NCBI RefSeq assembly: GCF_003336425.1
Contig: NZ_QEIO01000002.1
Coordinates: 1 to 64,000 of the forward strand
Source: Marinitenerispora sediminis
GTDB taxonomy: Bacteria; Actinomycetota; Actinomycetes; Streptosporangiales; Streptosporangiaceae
Direction of reading: 5' to 3'
DNA length: 64,000 nucleotides
Part shown: positions 9,227 to 19,317 of the stretch, piece by piece
Numbering within the stretch: the first letter of the stretch is position 1
How the letters are laid out: every line of letters begins with the position of its first letter
Notes under the pieces: model-generated
What the model was told of the DNA's origin: nothing
Databases searched by the model: none
The model's input: only the letters and a program-made list of their open reading frames with translations
Program-made: the position numbers and the translations under genes

Positions 9227-11166
9227 CCGGCCACCTCCGCGTCGTCGAGGTCGAGCGCCGCGCGCCGGCCGTCGAGGACCGCCTCGTACACCCCGCGCGG
9301 TGCCACCGCGTCCCCGGCGCGGGTGAACCCGAGCCGGGGTCCGCGCCACAGTTCGTCGGCGGGGAGCCGGAACCCGCAGTCGACGAGCACGTCGGCGCGG
9401 ACCTCGGACGTGCCGCCGGCGTACACGTGCGTCACCGCCACCACCCCGTCGCCCGCCGCGTGCGGCCGGGACCGCCGCACCACGGTCACACCGGCCCGGG
9501 CCAACCGGGCGGAGGCGGCCGCCTGGTCGCCGGTGTGCGCCAGCCGCGCGCCCGCCTGGTGGTCCGGCGTGATGAGCGTGACCTCGCGGCCTGCGGCTGC
9601 CAGTGCCTCCGCCACGCTCACCGCGACCGGCCCGCCCACCGGGTCGTGGACCGCGACCGGCCCGGCGGGGACGCCGCGCCGCAGGGCCTCGGCGGCGTCC
9701 AGCACCACGACGCCGGACCGCACCGGGAAGTCGATCCGGCCGGGCAGCCCGCCGGTGCACAGCACGACCGCGCCGCCGGTGGCCAGCCGCGCGTCGATAT
9801 CGGAGGGCCCGGCCCGGTGGCCGGTGTCGATGCGCACGCCCAGGCGGACGCACTCGGCCGCGAACCAGTCGGCGAGCAGGGCCAGCCGCTCCCGTCCGGC
9901 CCCCGCCGCGGCGACGCGGAGCATGCCGCCGGTCCGCTGGGCGGCCTCCACGACCCGCACCCGGTGCCCGGCCGCGGCGGCGACCCGCGCGGCCTCCAGC
10001 CCGGCCGGCCCGCCGCCGATCACCAGCACGTCCCGCGGTCGGGCGGCGGGCGCGGTCTCCGGCGGGTCCTCGGTCTCGTAGCCGCTGCGCGGATCGGCCA
10101 GGCAGGAGACCACCGGGCTGCCCGGACGCCGCACCTGGCAGGCCGCGTTGCACAGCACGCAGGGCCGGACACGCTCCGGGGTTCCGGCGGCGAGCTTGCC
10201 GCCCAGTTCGGCATCGGCGATCTGTGCGCGGGTCATCTCCACCAGCTGGGCGGTGCCCTCGGTGACGAGCCCCTCGGCCGTCTCCGGATCGACGATCGAC
10301 CCCTGCGCGCACACCGCCACCTCCCGCGGCAGCCACGAGCGCATCCGGCGGGCCGGCGTCGAGGCGAAGCCGGGGGCGGTGTGCCCGTCGGGACGGTCGG
10401 CGTCCGGGGCGAACGTGGAGCCGCGCACCACCGTCACGTAGTCCAGCCCGGAGCGGGCGGCGAGCTCGGCCGCGAGCCGGGCCGCGGCCTCCGGAACGAG
10501 CCCGCCGGGCGCCAGCTCGTCGCAGCTGAGCCGGAGCCCCACCACGGCGTGCCGCCCCACCTCCGAGCGCACGGCACCGAGGATCTCGTGGGCGAAACGG
10601 GCGCGGTGCCGCCCGCCGTAGCCGTCGTCGCGCAGGTTGGTCAGGCCGGAGAGGAACTGCCGGACGAGCGCGCGCGGTCCGGCGTCGACCTCCACGCCGT
10701 CCAGTCCGGACCGCACCGCGAGCCGGGCGGCCGCCGCGAACGCCGCCACGGTCGCGGCGATGTCCTCGGCGTCCATCTCCACCGGGACCTCGCCGCCCAC
10801 GGGGCCGCTCACCCGCGACGGCGCCCAGAGCGCGGGACCATCCCCGCTCACCCCCTGCTGCCCGCTGTGGCCCAGCGCGCCCAGCACCAGCGTCCCGCTG
10901 CCGTGGCAGGCGTCGGCGATCGCCGACCACCCGGCGCCGCATTCGGCCGCCAGGGGGGCGCGTTCGTAGGGCCGGTCGTTCGGGAGCACGGAGGCGGTCT
11001 CGGTGACCACGATCCCGGCGCCGCCGGCGGCGCGTCGCCGGTAGTAGGCGACGTGCCGCTCCGACAGCGCGCGGCCGCGTCCGAGGTTCGTCGCGTGCGG
11101 TCCGAAGACCAGGCGGTTGCGCGCGGTCGTCCCGCAGGCGAACCGCAGCGGGGACAGGAGCTGCAT
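9223..11166 (-). CDS. FadH/OYE-family flavoenzyme, mycofactocin-associated type 1
   Basis: This 647-residue protein shares the domain order of its neighbour: OYE barrel (SPLRFACGTTARNRLVFGPH at the start, NLRDDGYGG near residue 170), a CxxCxxxCx11C iron-sulfur motif (CVLCNAAC and a later Cys), then a dinucleotide fold VLVIGGGPAGLEAAR. It is the first gene of the six-gene redox operon. The start at 11166 matches the fold boundary; the upstream sequence lacks a strong Shine-Dalgarno, so a nearby alternative is possible. The paired OYE type 1 and type 2 genes with accessory ETF genes are, from memory, a hallmark of mycofactocin-using genomes; no mftABC gene is in this window. Confidence 0.75.
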   Translation of the reverse strand: MQLLSPLRFACGTTARNRLVFGPHATNLGRGRALSERHVAYYRRRAAGGAGIVVTETASVLPNDRPYERAPLAAECGAGWSAIADACHGSGTLVLGALGHSGQQGVSGDGPALWAPSRVSGPVGGEVPVEMDAEDIAATVAAFAAAARLAVRSGLDGVEVDAGPRALVRQFLSGLTNLRDDGYGGRHRARFAHEILGAVRSEVGRHAVVGLRLSCDELAPGGLVPEAAARLAAELAARSGLDYVTVVRGSTFAPDADRPDGHTAPGFASTPARRMRSWLPREVAVCAQGSIVDPETAEGLVTEGTAQLVEMTRAQIADAELGGKLAAGTPERVRPCVLCNAACQVRRPGSPVVSCLADPRSGYETEDPPETAPAARPRDVLVIGGGPAGLEAARVAAAAGHRVRVVEAAQRTGGMLRVAAAGAGRERLALLADWFAAECVRLGVRIDTGHRAGPSDIDARLATGGAVVLCTGGLPGRIDFPVRSGVVVLDAAEALRRGVPAGPVAVHDPVGGPVAVSVAEALAAAGREVTLITPDHQAGARLAHTGDQAAASARLARAGVTVVRRSRPHAAGDGVVAVTHVYAGGTSEVRADVLVDCGFRLPADELWRGPRLGFTRAGDAVAPRGVYEAVLDGRRAALDLDDAEVAG

Positions 11167-11845
11167 CTGGGGGAGGGGTCCCTTCTGGTCGTGCGCGGCC
11201 GGCGGCGCGGTCCGGGACGAGCGCCGCCGTCCATGATGTCGGTTGCGTACCGGTCGCGCGATCCGGCCGCGGGGGTGCCGGGTGCGGCGGGAACGGCTGC
11301 GCCCCCGGCGGTTCCGAACCCGGGCCCGCCGCCGCCCGAAACCCCGCGGACGGATAACCGGTGTTACAAATTGGCGGGAATGAATACCGTCCGCTGAAAC
11401 ATCTCTGCCGAAAAGGCGATACGTGCCGCCTTTGGGCGGCCCTCGGGCGGATTCGATTGGGCGGGCACCGAAAACCGGTGCCCCGTGCGGTGCGGACAAA
11501 CCTGGGAGCGCTTTCTCCGCAACGCGAAGCGCGTTCCGTCGGGATTTGATTGCTTACGGTTACCCTTGTCGGCGAAGGTTTCCGCCCTGGACAATGGGGC
11601 TCGTGACGGTTTCTTGACACCGAAGTAACCAGGAGGTGTCTCGCCGTCCTCCAGACTCGTTGGCATTCGGCGCGCCACCCCGTGCGCCGAGGCAAACACG
11701 TTTCGGTTGTCGCGGGGAGCCGATCCTCCGCGGTGGCGCGAGACGAGCACTCGCCGGGGAGGCGGGTTCGTCACGCCCCCGGGTCGGGAACCTCCGACGA
11801 CCGCAGCGACCGCAAGCCGCCCAGGCGTGAGGTGGGAGGCCCCTC
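11167..11845. promoter_or_regulatory. Divergent regulatory region between redox operon and peptide transporter
   Basis: No convincing gene lies in these 679 bases. The G+C content is lower than in the flanking genes, especially 11350-11420 and 11540-11640, as expected for a two-way promoter region. A TTGACA-like -35 element is at 11614-11619 but no good -10 follows it at the usual spacing. Several small open frames in both directions have no Shine-Dalgarno or family similarity and are treated as chance. Confidence 0.5.
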
Positions 11846-12829
11846 GTGGGGATGTTCCTGGCCAGGAGACTGCTCAACTACGTGGTCCTGATCTTCCTGG
11901 CGTCCAGTTTCGCCTACCTTCTGGCGGCCACCACCCTGGATCCGCGCTCGAACTACGAGCAGCTGGACCCCCGGCCGTCCCAGGAGTCGATCGAGGCCCG
12001 CCTCGACGAGCTCAACCTCAACGACAGCACCCCGCTGGCGGAACGCTACGTGACGTGGGTCGGCGGGGTCGCCACCGGCGACTTCGGCCTCACCATCCAG
12101 GGGCGCAGCGTCAACGAGGAGATCGCCCGCAAGGCCGGCGTCACCCTGCGGCTCATCGTGGTGGGCACCGTGATCGGGTGCACGGTCGGGGTCGCCATCG
12201 GCGCCTACGCGGCCGTCCGGCAGTACCGGTCGTTCGACCGGGTCTCCACGGGCGCCGCCTTCCTCGTCCTGGCGATCCCCACCGTCGTCATCGCCGTCTC
12301 GCTGCAGGTCAGCGCGGTCGCGATCAACCAGGCCGCCGGAGTGCAGATCTTCCAGTACGGCGGCGAGTACACCGCGGGCCTCGACGCCGGCTTCTGGGGG
12401 ACACTCGGCGACCGGCTGCAGCACATGGTGCTGCCCACCCTGACGCTCGCCATCGCCCAGTTCGCCGCCTTCAGCCGCTACCAGCGCAACATGATGCTGG
12501 ACGTGCTCGGCGCCGACTTCGTCCGGACCGCCATGGCCAAGGGACTGACCCGGCGGGCCGCACTGCTCAAGCACGCGCTGCGTACCGCGCTCATCCCGAC
12601 GGTCACCTACTTCACGTTCACCTTCGGCATCCTGCTGGCCGGCACCACCTTCACCGAGAAGATCTACGGCTGGAACGGGATGGGCGCCTGGGTGGTCGAC
12701 TCGATCTTCACCAACGACGTGCACGCCGTGGCCGCCGTCTCCTGCTTCATGGCGGTGTGCGTGATGGCCGCGTCCTTCCTGTCGGACCTGCTCTACGCCT
12801 GGCTGGACCCGCGGGTGCGAGTGAGCTGA
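11846..12829 (+). CDS. Peptide/oligosaccharide ABC transporter permease (DppB type)
   Basis: The 327-residue membrane protein is a DppB/OppB-type permease. It has an N-terminal helix (LLNYVVLIFLASSFAYLL), a long extracytoplasmic loop, and the cytoplasmic EAA-like motif VRTAMAKGLTRRAALLKHALR near residue 230 that docks on the ATPase. The GTG at 11846 is preferred over the ATG two codons later because GGGAGG is six bases upstream of it. It opens a four-gene importer operon. Loop length and binding-protein type place it in the peptide/nickel/oligosaccharide uptake class, but the real substrate is open. Confidence 0.85.
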   Translation: MGMFLARRLLNYVVLIFLASSFAYLLAATTLDPRSNYEQLDPRPSQESIEARLDELNLNDSTPLAERYVTWVGGVATGDFGLTIQGRSVNEEIARKAGVTLRLIVVGTVIGCTVGVAIGAYAAVRQYRSFDRVSTGAAFLVLAIPTVVIAVSLQVSAVAINQAAGVQIFQYGGEYTAGLDAGFWGTLGDRLQHMVLPTLTLAIAQFAAFSRYQRNMMLDVLGADFVRTAMAKGLTRRAALLKHALRTALIPTVTYFTFTFGILLAGTTFTEKIYGWNGMGAWVVDSIFTNDVHAVAAVSCFMAVCVMAASFLSDLLYAWLDPRVRVS

Positions 12830-12905
12830 GCATGCCGACGACCGCGCTCCCGCTCCCGCCCCCGCTCCCTCCGAGCGTCCACCACACCCCGCTGGAGAAG
12901 ACCCC

Positions 12906-13829
12906 ATGAGCATGTCCGCCGAGCGTGCCGCCGTGGTGACCGGTCCCGGTCCCGAGGGCGGCGACGAGACGCGGGTGCCCGGCCGCTGGTCCGCCGTCGG
13001 GCGGCAGATGCTGCGCACCCGCCGCGTCGTCCTGGGGATCGGCCTCATCGCGGGCCTCGCGGCCGTCTCCTGGATCGGCCCCCTGGTCAGCCCGTGGGAG
13101 TTCGGCGATCGCGACTTCGCCGCGTTCCTGCAGCCCCCCTCGCCCGACCACTGGTTCGGCACCGACAACACCGGGCGCGACATCTTCACCATCACCATGG
13201 TGGGGATGCAGAAGTCGCTGATCATCGGCCTGCTCGCCGCGGTCATCACCACGGTCCTGGCCGCCATCGTCGGCTCGTTCGCCGGCTACTTCCTCGGCGC
13301 CACCGACAAGGTGCTGATGTGGATCACCGACCTCGCGCTGGTGCTGCCCAGCTTCCTCATCCTCGCTATCCTGTACCCCGCGCTGCGCGGCCAGGGCTGG
13401 CTGATCTTCGTGCTGCTGCTGGCCGCCTTCGCCTGGATGGTCACCGCGAAGATGGTGCGCGGCATGACGATCTCGCTCAAGGAGCGGGAGTACGTCCTGG
13501 CCGCCCGCTACATGGGGGTGCCCGCCTGGAAGATCATCTTCCGGCACATCATCCCCAACATGTCCTCCCTGCTCATCGTGGACGCCACCATCAACGTCAG
13601 CTCGGCCATCATCGCCGAGACGAGCCTGTCCTACTTCGGATTCGGCGTGCAGGCGCCCGACGTCTCGCTCGGCTCGCTGATCGCCCTGGGCGCCCGGCAG
13701 GCCGTCACCCACCCGTGGACCTTCGTCTTCTGCACCGGACTGCTCGTCATCCTCGTGCTCGCTGTCAACCTCGTCGGCGACGGCCTGCGCGACGCCCTTG
13801 ACCCCCAGTCCAAGTCGCGCCGGATCTAG
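12906..13829 (+). CDS. Peptide/oligosaccharide ABC transporter permease (DppC type)
   Basis: This 307-residue protein is the DppC/OppC-type partner permease. It shows the short N-terminal cytoplasmic segment, one helix, the conserved [14 protein letters not shown] motif that marks DppC proteins near residue 85, and the ATPase-docking segment [20 protein letters not shown] near residue 200. ATG start with GGAG upstream. It lies 76 bases after the first permease gene and 13 bases before the ATPase gene, so it belongs to the same transcript. Confidence 0.88.
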   Translation: MSMSAERAAVVTGPGPEGGDETRVPGRWSAVGRQMLRTRRVVLGIGLIAGLAAVSWIGPLVSPWEFGDRDFAAFLQPPSPDHWFGTDNTGRDIFTITMVGMQKSLIIGLLAAVITTVLAAIVGSFAGYFLGATDKVLMWITDLALVLPSFLILAILYPALRGQGWLIFVLLLAAFAWMVTAKMVRGMTISLKEREYVLAARYMGVPAWKIIFRHIIPNMSSLLIVDATINVSSAIIAETSLSYFGFGVQAPDVSLGSLIALGARQAVTHPWTFVFCTGLLVILVLAVNLVGDGLRDALDPQSKSRRI

Positions 13830-13842
13830 AGGGACCGAAACC

Positions 13843-15969
13843 ATGACCAGCACCGAGACGCAGCCGGCCGGCCCCGACGCCGGATCCGCCCCCGACGCGC
13901 CCGTCCTGGAGGTCACCGACCTGCACGTGACCTTCCCGGCCGCCGGTCAGGGACGCGACGTGCACGCGGTCCGCGGGGTCAGCTACCAGCTGCGGCGCGG
14001 CGAGATCCTCGGCATCGTGGGCGAGTCCGGATCGGGCAAGTCGGTGTCCTCGCTCGCCGCCATGGGCCTGCTGCCGGAGTACGCCGAGGTCACCGGCTCG
14101 GTGCGGCTGCACGGCCGGGAGCTGCTCGGCCTCGACGACCGGCAGCTGGCCAAGGTCCGCGGCCGCACGATCTCCATGGTCTTCCAGGACCCGCTGTCCG
14201 CGCTGACACCGGTCTACACCGTCGGCGACCAGCTCGCCGAAGCCGTCCGCGTGCACAATCCGGACCTCCCCAAGGCGCAGGCGGCCGCCCGCGCCGTCGA
14301 ACTGCTCAGGCTCGTCGGCATCCCCAACGCCGAGCAGCGCTACCGGGCCTTCCCGCACGAGTTCTCCGGCGGCATGCGCCAGCGCGTCATGATCGCCATG
14401 GCGATGGCCAACGACCCCGACGTCATCATCTGCGACGAGCCCACCACCGCGCTCGACGTCACCATCCAGGCGCAGATCCTGGAGGTCCTCAAGACCGCGC
14501 AGCGCGAGACCGGCGCCGCGATCGTGATGATCACGCACGACCTGGGGGTCGTCGCCGGGTTCGTCGACCGGGTGCTCGTCATGTACGCGGGCCGGCCGGT
14601 CGAGCTCGGCACGGTGGACGACGTCTACTACCGCACCCGGATGCCCTACACCATGGGCCTGCTCGGCTCCGTGCCGCGGCTGGACTTCCAGGACAAGGCG
14701 CCCCTGGTCCCCATCAAGGGCACCCCGCCGTCGCTGAGCGACCTGCCCCCCGGCTGCCCGTTCGCCCCCCGCTGCCCGCTCGTGCGCGAGGAGTGCACCA
14801 CCGGCGAGCCCCCGCTGGTCCGGGTCGGCGCCGAGACCCACCAGGCGGCGTGCGTGCGCGCCGCCGAGATCGAGGCCAACGAATGGACGGCCGCCGACAT
14901 CTACCCCGTTCCCGAGATCCCCGAGGATGCCGCGGCCGGCACCCCCCGCGAGGACCGCGAAGTGGTCCTGGAGGTCGACGACCTGATCAAGCACCACCCC
15001 TTGATGAAGGGGGCCGTCTTCAAACGGCGGGTCGGCACCGTCTACGCGGTCGACGGCATCAGCTTCGACATCCGCGAGCGCGAGACGCTCGGCCTCGTGG
15101 GCGAGTCCGGGTGCGGGAAGTCCACCACGCTCATGGAGATCCTCAGCCTCAACGCCCCCCAGCGCGGCCGGGTGGTGGTGCTGGGCCGGGAGTCCGGGAG
15201 ACTCGGCTGGCGCGACCGCTTCGCGGTCCGGCGCGAGGTCCAGGTGGTGTTCCAGGACCCGATGTCCTCCCTCGACCCCCGCATGCCGGTGTTCGACATC
15301 ATCGCCGAGCCGCTGCGCACCCACGGCCACCCCCGCGAAGCGCTCCGCTCCCGGGTCCACGAGCTCCTGCGCCTGGTCGGGCTGGAGCCCGCGCACGCCA
15401 CCCGCTACCCGGCCGAGTTCTCCGGCGGGCAGCGGCAGCGCATCGGGATCGCCCGGGCACTGGCCCTGGAGCCGCGGCTGCTCGTCCTGGACGAGCCGGT
15501 CTCGGCGCTCGACGTGTCCATCCAGGCGGGCGTCATCAACCTGCTCGACGAGCTGAAGGCCCGGCTGGGACTCTCCTACCTGTTCGTCGCCCACGACCTG
15601 TCCGTGATCCGGCACCTCGCCGACCGGGTCGCCGTCATGTACCTCGGCAGGATCGTCGAGATCGGGGACGTCGACGCCATCTACGGCGCTCCGGCGCACC
15701 CCTACACGCAGGCCCTGCTGTCCGCCATCCCCATCCCCGATCCCGAGAAGGAGCGCTCGCGGACGCACATCGTCCTGGAGGGCGACCTCCCCAACCCCGC
15801 GAACCCGCCGTCCGGCTGCCGCTTCCGCACCCGGTGCCAGAAGTTCCGGCAGCTCGGCGACGACGAGCGGCAGCGCTGCCTGGACGAGGAGCCGGCCGTC
15901 ATCCCGCTGGCCGGCGCGGCCGACCACGGGGCGGCCTGCCACTACGCCGAGGAGCGCGAACTCCTCTGA
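13843..15969 (+). CDS. Fused double ATPase of peptide ABC transporter (DppD-DppF type)
   Basis: The 708-residue protein joins two complete ABC ATPases. The first half has Walker A GESGSGKS, signature FSGGMRQRV and Walker [13 protein letters not shown], and ends with the Cys-containing OppD/DppD C-terminal motif CPFAPRCPL. The second half has Walker A GESGCGKS, signature SGGQRQRI, Walker [13 protein letters not shown] and another Cys-rich OppF tail ([10 protein letters not shown]). Many bacteria make these as separate DppD and DppF subunits; the fusion fixes the pairing at 1:1. The ATG at 13843 has GAGGGA upstream and gives an N-terminal hydrophilic tail of about 20 residues before the first domain. 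Confidence 0.9.
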   Translation: MTSTETQPAGPDAGSAPDAPVLEVTDLHVTFPAAGQGRDVHAVRGVSYQLRRGEILGIVGESGSGKSVSSLAAMGLLPEYAEVTGSVRLHGRELLGLDDRQLAKVRGRTISMVFQDPLSALTPVYTVGDQLAEAVRVHNPDLPKAQAAARAVELLRLVGIPNAEQRYRAFPHEFSGGMRQRVMIAMAMANDPDVIICDEPTTALDVTIQAQILEVLKTAQRETGAAIVMITHDLGVVAGFVDRVLVMYAGRPVELGTVDDVYYRTRMPYTMGLLGSVPRLDFQDKAPLVPIKGTPPSLSDLPPGCPFAPRCPLVREECTTGEPPLVRVGAETHQAACVRAAEIEANEWTAADIYPVPEIPEDAAAGTPREDREVVLEVDDLIKHHPLMKGAVFKRRVGTVYAVDGISFDIRERETLGLVGESGCGKSTTLMEILSLNAPQRGRVVVLGRESGRLGWRDRFAVRREVQVVFQDPMSSLDPRMPVFDIIAEPLRTHGHPREALRSRVHELLRLVGLEPAHATRYPAEFSGGQRQRIGIARALALEPRLLVLDEPVSALDVSIQAGVINLLDELKARLGLSYLFVAHDLSVIRHLADRVAVMYLGRIVEIGDVDAIYGAPAHPYTQALLSAIPIPDPEKERSRTHIVLEGDLPNPANPPSGCRFRTRCQKFRQLGDDERQRCLDEEPAVIPLAGAADHGAACHYAEERELL

Positions 15970-16030
15970 CCGGGGCCGCGCGCACCCCTGCGATCCCCCA
16001 TCCCCGCGACAACCACAGAAGGAGATTTCC

Positions 16031-17758
16031 ATGACCATCAGAAGGGGGGCCGCGCTCGCGGCCCCGGCACTGGCACTGGTGCTGGTGGCCAGTGCGTGCA
16101 GCGGCGGTGGCGGCGAGGAGGGCGGGGGCGAGTCCCAGGAGACGCTCGCCGACATCCCCGCGATCGACGTCAACGAGGTCGCCCGCGAGGACATCGAGGA
16201 CGGCGGCGACTTCCACTGGGGCATCAACGAGTACCCCACCCAGTTCAACATGTCGCACCCCGACGGCAACCTGGGCAACGTCCGGGACATCGTCGAGGCG
16301 GTCCTGCCCGTCGCCCACGTGTACGACGAGACCGGTGCCGCCTCGCCGAACCCGGCGTACCTGGAGTCCAGCGAGGTCAGCGAGGACGGCCTCACCGTCA
16401 CCTTCCGGCTGAACCCGGACGCCGAGTGGTCCACCGGGGAGCCGATCACCTGGGAGGACTACGCCGAGCAGGTCGAGACCGTCGGCGGCGCACGCGAGGG
16501 CGACTTCCTGGTGGGCAGCCCGGACGGCTACGAGCTGATCGACGAGGTCGAGCGCGGCGAGAACGACCACGAGGTGATCTTCCACTTCGCCAACCCCTAC
16601 GGTGACTGGCCGAAGCTCTTCGCGCCGCTGTACCCGAAGGAGTACATGACGGATCCCGACGAGTTCAACGAGGGCTACGTCAGCGAGATCCCGGTGACCG
16701 CGGGCCCCTTCGGCGACGTCGAGTTCGACGACACCGCCCAGACCATCATCCTCAACAAGGACGAGGACTGGTGGGGCGAGCCGGCCAAGCTGGACCGCAT
16801 CATCTTCCACGGCTACGAGAACGACGCCTTGGCCCAGGTGTACAACAACGACGAGATCGACGGCTACTACCTGGGAACCGACGTCGCCGGCTACGAGCTG
16901 CTCCGCGACAAGGAGGGCTCCCGGATGACCCGGGCGGTCAACAACGGCTACCGGTTCATCCAGTTCAACGGCTCCAGCCCCAAGCTGGAGGACGTCCAGG
17001 TCCGGCGCGCCCTCACGCACGCCATCGACCGCGAGGCGCTCGCCCAGGCCACGATGGGACCGATCGACTGGCCGACCGACCCCACGGTGAACCGGCTGCT
17101 GCGCTCCAGCCAGACCGGTTTCCAGGACAACAGCGAGGGCCTGGCCGAGTACGACCCGGAGCTGGCCGCGCAGATGCTGGACGAGGCCGGGTGGACCCAG
17201 CCCGAGGAAGGCGCCACCCGCGTCAACGAGGACGGCGAGGAGCTGGAACTGCGCTGGGTGATCTCCTCCGGCCTGCAGACGATGCAGGACGAGGCCGAGA
17301 TCGCGCAGGCGATGCTCAGCGAGATCGGCGTCGCGGTCAACATCGAGTCCGTGCCCAACACCGAGTACTTCACCGGGTACATCATCCCCGGCAACTACGA
17401 GGCGGCGGCGTTCGTGCTCACCGGCTCCAACCCGTACGCGAGTGACTCCGGGGAGAACTACGGCGGCCCGTTCGGCGAGACCGAGGACGGCGAGCCCGAC
17501 TGGGGCAACAACACCGGCAAGGTGTCGACCCAGGAGATCAACGACAAGTTCGACGAGCTCCAGCAGGAGGTCGACCCCGAGCGCTACGCCGAGATCGCCA
17601 ACGAGATCGACCGGCTGATCTGGGAGAACGCGCAGAACATTCCGTTCTTCCAGCGGCCGGGGCGCTACGTCGTCAACGAGAACATCGCCAACTGGGGCGA
17701 GACCGGCCTGGCCTCGATGCGCTACGAGGACATCGGCTGGGTCCAGCAGGGGTCCTGA
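16031..17758 (+). CDS. ABC transporter substrate-binding lipoprotein (SBP_bac_5 family)
   Basis: The 575-residue protein carries a lipoprotein signal (basic MTIRR, hydrophobic core, lipobox VASAC with Cys at residue 23) followed by a Gly/Glu-rich linker, so it is anchored outside the membrane. The mature part is a family 5 solute-binding protein of the DppA/OppA class (for example LTVTFRLNPDAEWSTGEPITWEDY and VRRALTHAIDREALAQ). It delivers the substrate to the two permeases encoded upstream. AGAAGGAG precedes the ATG. It closes the operon before a strong hairpin. Peptides are the likeliest cargo, but cluster-5 proteins also bind sugars and metal chelates. Confidence 0.88.
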   Translation: MTIRRGAALAAPALALVLVASACSGGGGEEGGGESQETLADIPAIDVNEVAREDIEDGGDFHWGINEYPTQFNMSHPDGNLGNVRDIVEAVLPVAHVYDETGAASPNPAYLESSEVSEDGLTVTFRLNPDAEWSTGEPITWEDYAEQVETVGGAREGDFLVGSPDGYELIDEVERGENDHEVIFHFANPYGDWPKLFAPLYPKEYMTDPDEFNEGYVSEIPVTAGPFGDVEFDDTAQTIILNKDEDWWGEPAKLDRIIFHGYENDALAQVYNNDEIDGYYLGTDVAGYELLRDKEGSRMTRAVNNGYRFIQFNGSSPKLEDVQVRRALTHAIDREALAQATMGPIDWPTDPTVNRLLRSSQTGFQDNSEGLAEYDPELAAQMLDEAGWTQPEEGATRVNEDGEELELRWVISSGLQTMQDEAEIAQAMLSEIGVAVNIESVPNTEYFTGYIIPGNYEAAAFVLTGSNPYASDSGENYGGPFGETEDGEPDWGNNTGKVSTQEINDKFDELQQEVDPERYAEIANEIDRLIWENAQNIPFFQRPGRYVVNENIANWGETGLASMRYEDIGWVQQGS

Positions 17759-17779
17759 CCGGCTGATCCGCCCGCACCC

Positions 17780-17810
17780 GCGCCCCCGCCGACCCGGTCG
17801 GCGGGGGCGC
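17780..17810 (+). terminator. Perfect hairpin after the peptide transporter operon
   Basis: A 14-base arm (17780-17793) pairs perfectly with 17797-17810 across a three-base loop, 21 bases after the stop of the binding-protein gene. No T-run follows. Its position at the operon end supports a terminator. Confidence 0.8.
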
Positions 17811-17953
17811 GGCGCTGTCCGCGGCCTCGGCGACTGGGCCGCCCTGGGTCCCAGGGCCCAGGCCGGGGCCCGATCACACCCCGGCAAAGATGGGACCGCC
17901 ATTGAACCGGCGGGCCCTGTTCGCCCGGAGCGCCGGATCCGTACCGTCACCTG

Positions 17954-19306
17954 GTGACGAAGGCGAGGTTCCGTCGGCACGGCGCGGGCGGCGCCGACCG
18001 GGCCGCCGGCATGCTCGAGTATGTCGCGGTCGTCCTCCTGACCGCCATGCTGCTGGCCGCCGTCGTCCTCGCCGTCCCCGGAACCGTCACCGGCGCCCTC
18101 GAACGCGCCGTCTGCGCGGCGCTCGGCCTCGACGACTGCGACCGCTCCCGCCGGGCCGCCGACGAGCGCTACGAGCCCGAACGCTGCCTGCGGTCCCGCG
18201 CCACCGAGGTCGCCGGCGGGGAGGTCGAGGTGATCGTCAGCGTGGGTGAGCAGGTCTCCTTCGTCACCGAGCGGTTCTCCGACGGCCGCACCCAGCTCAC
18301 CCTCGTTGACAGCTCCCGGCTGGAGGCGTCGCTCGGCCTGGGCGGCGGGGTCAACCTGGGGAAGGCGCTGCGGCTCGGCGCCAGCCTCGACGTCACCGGA
18401 TCGGTGAGCCTGCCCAACGGCAGCACGTGGATCCTGGGCTCCCCGGAGGAGGCCCAGCGGCTGCGGGAGGACCTGCGCACCCGGCAGAAGATCGACGCCA
18501 CCCGGCGGATCAGCCCGCTCATCGGCTGGGGCGTCGACAAGATCTGGGGACCCGACATCCCTCCGCCCGACATCACCCGCCAGGGCGTGGAGAGCAGCCT
18601 GGGGGCCGAGGCCAGGACCGGGGCCGGACTGGGGAACGAGGACGACGACCGCCCGGGGAAGGGCAGCGGACGCGGCATCGAGGGCTGGGACATCAGCCCG
18701 CAGCTGCACGCGCACGGTGCCGTCGGAGTCACCGCGGTGCTCAGCCGGGCCGAGAACCGGCGCGACGGCACCGTCATGACCGTCTACGAGCTGGGTGGTA
18801 CCGCCCAGGTCGGCGCGCACTGGGTCGTGGACCGGGTGCGGCCGACCGTCGGCCGGTCCGGGACCATGACCGTCGTCCAGGACACCGAGGGACGGGTGGT
18901 GTCACTGCTGCTGGCCCAGACCGCGCGCACCCCGGACGGACCGACGGTCACCACGACCCACCTGAAGGTGGACACCGACGAGAAGCGCCGGATGGTGGCG
19001 GAGTGGCTGGGGCTGGTCGCCGACGACCAGGTCATCCCGCTGACCTGGGACTCCATGGCCCCCACCGAACTGGCGCCGGACGCCTCGCCCTTCGAGCGGT
19101 GGGTCTTCGAGGAGGGGCGCACCACGCGCGCCCGGTACGACTACGACAACGACGTCCGCGACGTGTCGGCCAGCCTCAAGGTGGGGGTGAGCCTCGGTCT
19201 CGGCGGAACATGGGGCGGCGAGTCGCTCGACATCGTGGAGGCCGAGTACCTCGGGGCTCCCCGGGACGGCGTCCGGAGCTACACCGAATACGGCAGGTGT
19301 GCCTAG
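17954..19306 (+). CDS. Uncharacterised exported protein with pilin-like N-terminal helix
   Basis: I do not recognise the 450-residue product as a named family. The first 25 residues are basic, followed by AAGMLEYVAVVLLTAMLLAAV, a hydrophobic helix with an acidic residue at its start, like Tad pilins and pseudopilins. A Cys-containing segment follows (CAALGLDDCDRS). The remaining 350 residues are hydrophilic, with Gly-rich alternating stretches (SLGLGGGVNLGKALRLGASL, and a similar VGVSLGLGGTWGG near the end) that look beta-rich. The protein would sit outside the membrane, anchored by its N-terminus. It lies next to and converges on the Tad locus, so a link with the pilus is plausible but unproven. 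GTG start inferred from the pilin-like N-terminus. Confidence 0.6.
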   Translation: MTKARFRRHGAGGADRAAGMLEYVAVVLLTAMLLAAVVLAVPGTVTGALERAVCAALGLDDCDRSRRAADERYEPERCLRSRATEVAGGEVEVIVSVGEQVSFVTERFSDGRTQLTLVDSSRLEASLGLGGGVNLGKALRLGASLDVTGSVSLPNGSTWILGSPEEAQRLREDLRTRQKIDATRRISPLIGWGVDKIWGPDIPPPDITRQGVESSLGAEARTGAGLGNEDDDRPGKGSGRGIEGWDISPQLHAHGAVGVTAVLSRAENRRDGTVMTVYELGGTAQVGAHWVVDRVRPTVGRSGTMTVVQDTEGRVVSLLLAQTARTPDGPTVTTTHLKVDTDEKRRMVAEWLGLVADDQVIPLTWDSMAPTELAPDASPFERWVFEEGRTTRARYDYDNDVRDVSASLKVGVSLGLGGTWGGESLDIVEAEYLGAPRDGVRSYTEYGRCA

Positions 19307-19317
19307 CGGGAGGCGGA

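Noticed and set aside
9227-11695. Apparent 5' extension of the OYE type 2 gene giving a 1508-residue frame
   Set aside because: The extra part runs through the OYE type 1 gene in another frame and is Arg/Pro-rich; the fold starts at 9226.
11364-11774. Possible 136-residue minus-strand gene in the divergent gap
   Set aside because: No Shine-Dalgarno, no recognisable domain, and it would occupy the expected promoter region of the peptide importer.
15899-18820. 973-residue minus-strand open frame across the binding-protein gene and the next gene
   Set aside because: Antisense to a certain lipoprotein gene and crosses a perfect terminator; no family similarity.
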